DNA of 64,000 nt from Euphorbia lathyris (Eukaryota; Streptophyta; Magnoliopsida; Malpighiales; Euphorbiaceae): assembly GCF_963576675.1 (NCBI RefSeq), contig NC_088916.1, positions 54,499,001 to 54,563,000 on the forward strand. The letters run 5' to 3'. A model generated the notes under the pieces. That model saw only the letters and a list, made by a program, of their open reading frames with translations. It did no database searches and had not been told where the DNA came from. Positions 59,314 through 64,000 of this stretch are shown piece by piece (the stretch's first letter is position 1; every line of letters begins with the position of its first letter). The translations under genes and the position numbers were made by a program.

Positions 59314-59870
59314 GTCTGTGAGAGAGAAGAAAATGATGTCTGTAGGATTGAGAATTTGAGAAAGAAATTCAGAAATATGAAATGAAATGGAAGAAGTCTG
59401 ATCCTACAGGAATATATAAGACCTATAAGTGAAAGGTTGTGTCTGTTAAAAAGAAAAAGGTGTCAAAGTGATACCTCTTTGATTCAACTGACAGAAATTT
59501 TAAAGAAAGAAGACTGTAATCCCTTACAGTTATTTCAATTGCAAAAAGACAGAAAATCTCAACTGAGATTTACGGAATCTCAACTGAGATTTCCAAATCC
59601 TGAAACACGGAAAATCTCAACTGAGAGTTTTGCATTTTTGTTTTTAATTTCTCAATAACACTTAACACTTAATGAAATCATTTTCAAAACATAACTAGAT
59701 TAAAATTTTAATATTGACAAAACTCATTTGTACACAAAATAAAAATAAAAATAAAATAAAAATAAAATAAAAGTAAAAATGAATAAAAATAAATTAAAAA
59801 GAAAAAAGAATAAAAATTATGAACATAAATTAAGAAAAACTATAAATTAAAAACATGAAAACTAAATAAA
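59314..59870. other. Spacer between Athila pol and first ORF1-type frame
   Basis: Noncoding. It contains three copies of the hairpin word AATCTCAACTGAGA (59554-59629) and an A-rich AATAAA/AAAATA region (59735-59870). Confidence 0.55.
59554..59629. repeat. Three copies of a short hairpin word
   Basis: AATCTCAACTGAGA occurs at about 59555, 59576 and 59611, each with arms (AAATCTC/GAGATTT or close variants) around AACT. Confidence 0.85.
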
Positions 59871-62800
59871 TTAATTTTCATAGAATTTATCCACGGATTC
59901 AATTGCTTGAATTGGAGCTCCGTCGAAATAAATCTTGCAACGATTACCATTAACCTTAAATCGATCGTCATTGGACTTTTCTAGCTCCAAAGTTCCGTAA
60001 TCAAATGTTTTAACAACAAAAAATGGTCCAGTCCATCTAGATTTTAGTTTGCCTGGAAATAACTTTAATCTCGAATTAAAAAGTAAGACTTTATCCCCAA
60101 CATTAAAGTTTTTAATTTTGATTTTGGCATCATGCCACTTTTTAACTTTTTCCTTATAAATTCTTGCATTTTCGTAGGACAAATAGCGTAATTCATCCAA
60201 CTCGTTTAAGTCGAACAAACGCTTTTTCCCTGCGCTTTGCAAATCATAATTAAGGGTTTTTATAGCCCAATATGCTTTATGTTCTAATTCAACCGGCAAA
60301 TGACAAGCTTTATCATAGACTAATCTATAAGGTGTCATTCCGATAGGTGTTTTAAATGCAGTACGGTATGCCCATAATGCATCGTTAAGTTTATGTGCCC
60401 AGTCTCTTCTAGAAGACGAAACTGTTTTCTCAAGTATCCATTTGAGCTCTCTATTTGAAATTTCCGCTTGACCATTCGTTTGAGGATGGTATGGCGTAGA
60501 GATACAGTGGTGTACTCCGTATTTTTTCATAAGTGACTCAAAACTTCTATTTACGAAATGAGTACCACCGTCGCTTACCATAACTCTAGGAACTCCAAAT
60601 CGACAGAATATTGAATTTAAAAACTTAACAACTACTTTAGAATCATTTGTCGGGGTTGAAATTGCTTCAACCCACTTTGAAACATAATCTACGGCTACTA
60701 ATATGTAATTTTTTCCAAAAGAAGTAGGAAAAGGACCCATGAAATGGATCCCCCATACATCGAAGATTTCAACTTCCAATATGTTCGTAAGAGGCATCTC
60801 ATCTTGCCTTGCTATATTCCTGGTTCTTTGACATTTATCACAGCGGACAATAAATGAACGGACATCTTTAAACAGAGTAGGCCAAAAGAATCCGCATTCA
60901 AGTATTCTAGCTGCTGTTTTGCTTATGCTATTATGACCTCCGTAAGCGCTAGCATGACATTCCAACATTATAGAGTCATATTCAAACTCACTAACACATC
61001 TTCTAAGTATTCCATCGCCGCATGTTTTGAACAGAAATGGATCTTCCCAAAAATATTTCTTAACTTCTGAAAAGAATTTCTTCTTTTGCTGAGAATTCAA
61101 TCCATCTGGCACAACATGTGCAGCTAAGTAATTGGCTATATCCGCATACCATGGAGCTATGACACTTTGTACTTGCATGAGATGTTCATCGGGGAAATCA
61201 TCTCGAATGCCTGATGTTTCACCGATGGGACCGTTTTCATCCTCAAGTCTTGATAGATGATCGGCGACAAGGTTTTCAACTCCCTTTTTGTCTTTAATCT
61301 CAATGTCAAATTCTTGCAATAATAAAACCCATCTAATAAGACGCGGTTTTGCATCTTTCTTAGCAAATAAATATCGTAAAGCTGCATGATCTGTATAGAT
61401 GATGACTTTAGATCCTAACAAATAAGATCGAAACTTATCACATGCAAAAACTACTGCTAACATTTCTTTTTCAGTTGTGGTGTAATTTAACTGTGCACCG
61501 GACAATGTGTGACTCGCATAATATATAACATGAAGTTTCTTATCCTTCCTTTGACCTAATACACATCCTACAGCTAAGTCACTCGCATCACACATAATTT
61601 CGAAAGGTAGATTCCAATCGGGTTTCGATATTATAGGTGTACTGACTAAAGCTGTTTTCAAAGTATTGAAAGCTTGTAAACAATCCTTATTAAAATCAAA
61701 AGCCGAATCCTTCATAAGCAAATTAGTTAGTGGTTTGGAGATTACAGAAAAGTTCTTTATAAACCTTCTGTAAAAACCTGCATGACCTAAAAATGATCTT
61801 ACTCCCTTAACAGTGGTTGGTGGGGGTAATTTTTCTATAACTGAAGTCTTTGCTCTGTCCACTTCTAACCCTTTTTCAGATATCTTATGACCTAAAACAA
61901 TTCCTTCGTCTACCATGAAATGACATTTTTCCCAATTTAATACTAAATTCGTTTCCTCACATCTAGACAATACTTTATCTAAGTTCTGTAAACATGCATC
62001 GAAAGAATCTCCATAAACTGAAAAATCATCCATGAAAACTTCCATTATATCTTCAATGAAGTCATTAAATATTGCTGTCATACATCGTTGTAATGTTGAT
62101 GGTGCATTACATAGACCAAAAGGCATTCTCCTATATGCAAATGTTCCGTAAGGACATGTGAAGGTTGTTTTGTCTTGGTCATCCGGGTAAATGTAAATTT
62201 GAAAGAATCCGGAATAACCGTCTAGGAAACAATAAAATGCATGATCGGCTATCCTTTCGATCATTTGATCAATGAAAGGTAGAGGAAAATGATCTTTCCT
62301 AGTTGCTTTGTTTAGGTTCCTATAGTCTATACAAACCCTCCAACCGGTGGTGGTTCGTGTAGGTATCAGTTCACCTTCATCATTTCTTACAACAGTTATG
62401 CCTCCTTTTTTGGGTACACAGTGCATTGGACTAACCCATTCACTATCCGAAATCGGATAAATGATTCCATTGTCTAAAAGTTTAGTAATCTCATTTTTGA
62501 CTACTTCTTTCATGTTCGGATTTAAGCGTCTTTGCCTATCCGCTTTAGGTGGCTTATCCTCTTCTAAGTGAATTCTATGCATTACGATACTAGGATTAAT
62601 TCCTGTTAAGTCTGAAATTTGCCATCCCATACTTCCTATCCTATTTCTAACAACTTCTTTCAATTTTTCTTCTTGATCATTTGTTAATTTGTTAGAAATA
62701 ATTATAGGTAGAGAATCGCCTTCTCCTAAGAAAGCGTACCTCAAATGACTGGGTAACTCTTTAAGTTCTAATTTAGGGGGTGTTACAATTGAAGGCGGAA

Positions 62801-63752
62801 CTGGTCCATCTTCTCGAATCAAAGGCTCTGGGTCCTTATCATCTAATTCCTCACCTATTATAGGTTCAATTATTTCTTCACTATGAATAACGTCATTGAC
62901 ACATTCCTCGACTAAATCAAGTTTCATACAAGTGAATTCCTCCATAGGGTATTTCATCGCTTTGCTCATATTAAACTCGATCTTATCTTCTCCTATCCTT
63001 AAAACTACCTTCCCTTCCGACACATCTACTAGAGCGCGTCCTGTGTTCATAAACGGTCTACCAAAAATTAAAGGGCAATTTACATCATATGCAAAGTCTA
63101 ATATAACAAAATCGGTAGGAAAAATAAATTTATCGACTTTGACTAAAACATCTTCAATTATACCATATGGTCTCTTAGTGGTTTGATCCGCTAATTGCAA
63201 AACCATATTGGTACGTTTGATATCTTCTTCTAAACCTAACTTGTTAAAAATAGACAACGACATTAAGTTTATACTTTCTCCTAAATCACAAAGACAACTT
63301 GGGAATTCAATATCTCCCAACTTACACGGAATAGTAAAACATCCGGGATCTTTGAGTTTAGTGGGCAAATTACTTGACACTATTGAACTACAATCTTCAG
63401 TTAACGAAATGGATGAAATTCCTTCCCAACTGATTTTCTTTGAAATTAAATCTTTTAAAAACTTACCATAGTTAGGAATTTGTGTGATTGCATCCATGAA
63501 CGTTAAATTGATGTGCAAATTTTTAAGTTTATCCAAAAACGTTAGAAGTTGTTTGTCATAGTCCTTATTTCGGACTTTGTGCAGAAAAGGTGGTTTGGGT
63601 AAAAAAGTCTTGGTACTTGTGTCAAATGGTGAACTATTTGTGTTTAAGATATCTTCTTTGGACTTTGGTAAATCAGTTCCTGATAATGTTGCATCTTTGG
63701 GCATTTCCGGCCCTTGATAATTTTTCCCTGAATGAAGAGTGATAGCCTTCAC
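59871..63752 (-). CDS. Athila polyprotein: protease, RT, RNase H, integrase
   Basis: 1293 codons without a stop from the first Met shown; the true frame runs on from gag, separated by a TGA at 63801-63803. Protease: [12 protein letters not shown] with the catalytic Asp at 156. RT about 430-620: [37 protein letters not shown], catalytic FMDD at 573-576. RNase H about 716-835: CDASDLAVG (Asp 722), [23 protein letters not shown] (Asp 788). Integrase: zinc motif His 932/His 940/Cys 971/Cys 974, then [16 protein letters not shown] (Asp 1061) and [10 protein letters not shown] (Glu 1097). The first DDE position (1003) is His where relatives have Asp, so integration activity is doubtful despite the open frame. 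No chromodomain. Confidence 0.9.
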   Translation of the reverse strand: MKAITLHSGKNYQGPEMPKDATLSGTDLPKSKEDILNTNSSPFDTSTKTFLPKPPFLHKVRNKDYDKQLLTFLDKLKNLHINLTFMDAITQIPNYGKFLKDLISKKISWEGISSISLTEDCSSIVSSNLPTKLKDPGCFTIPCKLGDIEFPSCLCDLGESINLMSLSIFNKLGLEEDIKRTNMVLQLADQTTKRPYGIIEDVLVKVDKFIFPTDFVILDFAYDVNCPLIFGRPFMNTGRALVDVSEGKVVLRIGEDKIEFNMSKAMKYPMEEFTCMKLDLVEECVNDVIHSEEIIEPIIGEELDDKDPEPLIREDGPVPPSIVTPPKLELKELPSHLRYAFLGEGDSLPIIISNKLTNDQEEKLKEVVRNRIGSMGWQISDLTGINPSIVMHRIHLEEDKPPKADRQRRLNPNMKEVVKNEITKLLDNGIIYPISDSEWVSPMHCVPKKGGITVVRNDEGELIPTRTTTGWRVCIDYRNLNKATRKDHFPLPFIDQMIERIADHAFYCFLDGYSGFFQIYIYPDDQDKTTFTCPYGTFAYRRMPFGLCNAPSTLQRCMTAIFNDFIEDIMEVFMDDFSVYGDSFDACLQNLDKVLSRCEETNLVLNWEKCHFMVDEGIVLGHKISEKGLEVDRAKTSVIEKLPPPTTVKGVRSFLGHAGFYRRFIKNFSVISKPLTNLLMKDSAFDFNKDCLQAFNTLKTALVSTPIISKPDWNLPFEIMCDASDLAVGCVLGQRKDKKLHVIYYASHTLSGAQLNYTTTEKEMLAVVFACDKFRSYLLGSKVIIYTDHAALRYLFAKKDAKPRLIRWVLLLQEFDIEIKDKKGVENLVADHLSRLEDENGPIGETSGIRDDFPDEHLMQVQSVIAPWYADIANYLAAHVVPDGLNSQQKKKFFSEVKKYFWEDPFLFKTCGDGILRRCVSEFEYDSIMLECHASAYGGHNSISKTAARILECGFFWPTLFKDVRSFIVRCDKCQRTRNIARQDEMPLTNILEVEIFDVWGIHFMGPFPTSFGKNYILVAVDYVSKWVEAISTPTNDSKVVVKFLNSIFCRFGVPRVMVSDGGTHFVNRSFESLMKKYGVHHCISTPYHPQTNGQAEISNRELKWILEKTVSSSRRDWAHKLNDALWAYRTAFKTPIGMTPYRLVYDKACHLPVELEHKAYWAIKTLNYDLQSAGKKRLFDLNELDELRYLSYENARIYKEKVKKWHDAKIKIKNFNVGDKVLLFNSRLKLFPGKLKSRWTGPFFVVKTFDYGTLELEKSNDDRFKVNGNRCKIYFDGAPIQAIESVDKFYEN

Positions 63753-63803
63753 CTGCTCTTTCGGATTTTCCTCCGTATGGCTGGGAAGACTTTCCTCTTT
63801 TCA

Positions 63804-64000
63804 GGATGGAATTGATTTAGCAAGTTGACCAATTTGAACCTCCAAATTATGGATGCTAGATGAGTGGTTTTTAATAAGCTGATCAAATTTATTTTCGATC
63901 CGTTTAAAACCATCGTCGTGATTACTTATTTTTCCACTGATAGCATCTATAAACTTGTCGATTTTAGAAGATAAAGTACTAATCGTATCTCTTGACTGGT
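63804..64000 (-). pseudogene. Athila gag, C-terminal end
   Basis: In the same frame as pol but cut off by a TGA at 63801-63803. Words SSKIDKFIDAISGKI, NKFDQLIKNHSSSIHNLE and VQIGQLAKSIPS match the coiled-coil C-terminus of Athila gag (QVGQLAK family word); after the stop, [14 protein letters not shown] continues the known gag-pol junction. The rest of gag lies outside the window. Confidence 0.8.

Larger units (their letters stand above)
53366..64000 (-). mobile_element. Athila-like Ty3/gypsy retrotransposon (all but 5' end)
   Basis: The minus-strand element extends beyond the right edge. In order (high to low): gag C-terminus, 1293-codon PR-RT-RH-IN frame, two ATHILA ORF1-type frames, noncoding region, polypurine tract and 3' LTR (54908-53366). 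Domain order with integrase last is Ty3/gypsy; the lack of a chromodomain and presence of ORF1-type frames fit Athila. It inserted into the SIRE 5' LTR, so it is younger than SIRE. Confidence 0.9.

Noticed and set aside
59871..63752. The 1293-codon frame as an active polyprotein
   Set aside because: Gag is separated by a TGA and the integrase lacks one catalytic residue, so activity is not claimed although the frame is open.

Overview
The window comes from a plant nuclear genome, almost certainly a eudicot. The evidence is a multi-exon gene with GT-AG introns that encodes a plant-type SAP30-like protein, plus plant-specific retrotransposon lineages (Athila, SIRE, Angela/Tork-like copia, plant L1-type LINEs with a C-terminal RNase H) embedded in AT-rich DNA. 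The species cannot be read from the sequence. Only one gene is confidently a host gene: the minus-strand SAP30-like/AFR gene at 9489-11757. A second spliced reading frame at 19049-20792 (minus) looks like the N-terminal part of a transposon-associated Ulp1-type protein.

Layout. 1-3714: 3' part of a plus-strand Athila-like Ty3/gypsy element, whose 3' LTR sits inside a plus-strand LINE (3715-7380). 7381-12440: intergenic DNA, MITE-like pieces and the AFR gene with its promoter. 12457-13182: an array of about 155-bp tandem units. 13312-17290: a foldback MITE and a decayed minus-strand copia pol gene carrying two non-autonomous hAT-like elements (13973-15208 and 15461-16736, each with 8-bp target duplications) and a perfect 116-bp tandem duplication. 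17291-19018: AT-rich DNA and microsatellites. 19049-20846: the Ulp1-like frame. 22125-30024: a nested stack in which a small hAT-like element contains a foldback element (22307-25825) and a 5'-truncated LINE (25994-29823); the foldback element in turn contains a 519-bp LINE stub (22363-22881) and a solo LTR (23098-25484).

30025-35100 is mostly unrecognised AT-rich DNA. 35100-39348 holds two decayed minus-strand LINE pieces of one family. 39349-53365 is a minus-strand SIRE-type copia element with gag, pol and a very long env-position frame. It inserted into the second LINE; its 3' LTR is interrupted by a plus-strand Angela/Tork-like copia fragment (39713-43014), and its 5' LTR by the minus-strand Athila-like element that fills 53366-64000. 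That Athila copy retains a 1293-codon PR-RT-RH-IN frame followed by two related ATHILA ORF1-type frames.

The insertion order at the right is LINE first, then SIRE, then Athila and Angela. At the left it is LINE, then Athila. All mobile elements carry breaks in coding sequence or are fragments, and no complete autonomous element is visible. I saw no CRISPR array, operon, rRNA or tRNA gene. I did not recognise a wholly new biological system. The most unusual points are the tandem ORF1 paralogues and altered integrase residue in the Athila copy, the foldback element with long inverted ends, the intact splice structure of the Ulp1-like frame, and several hairpin-rich motifs in retroelement noncoding DNA.
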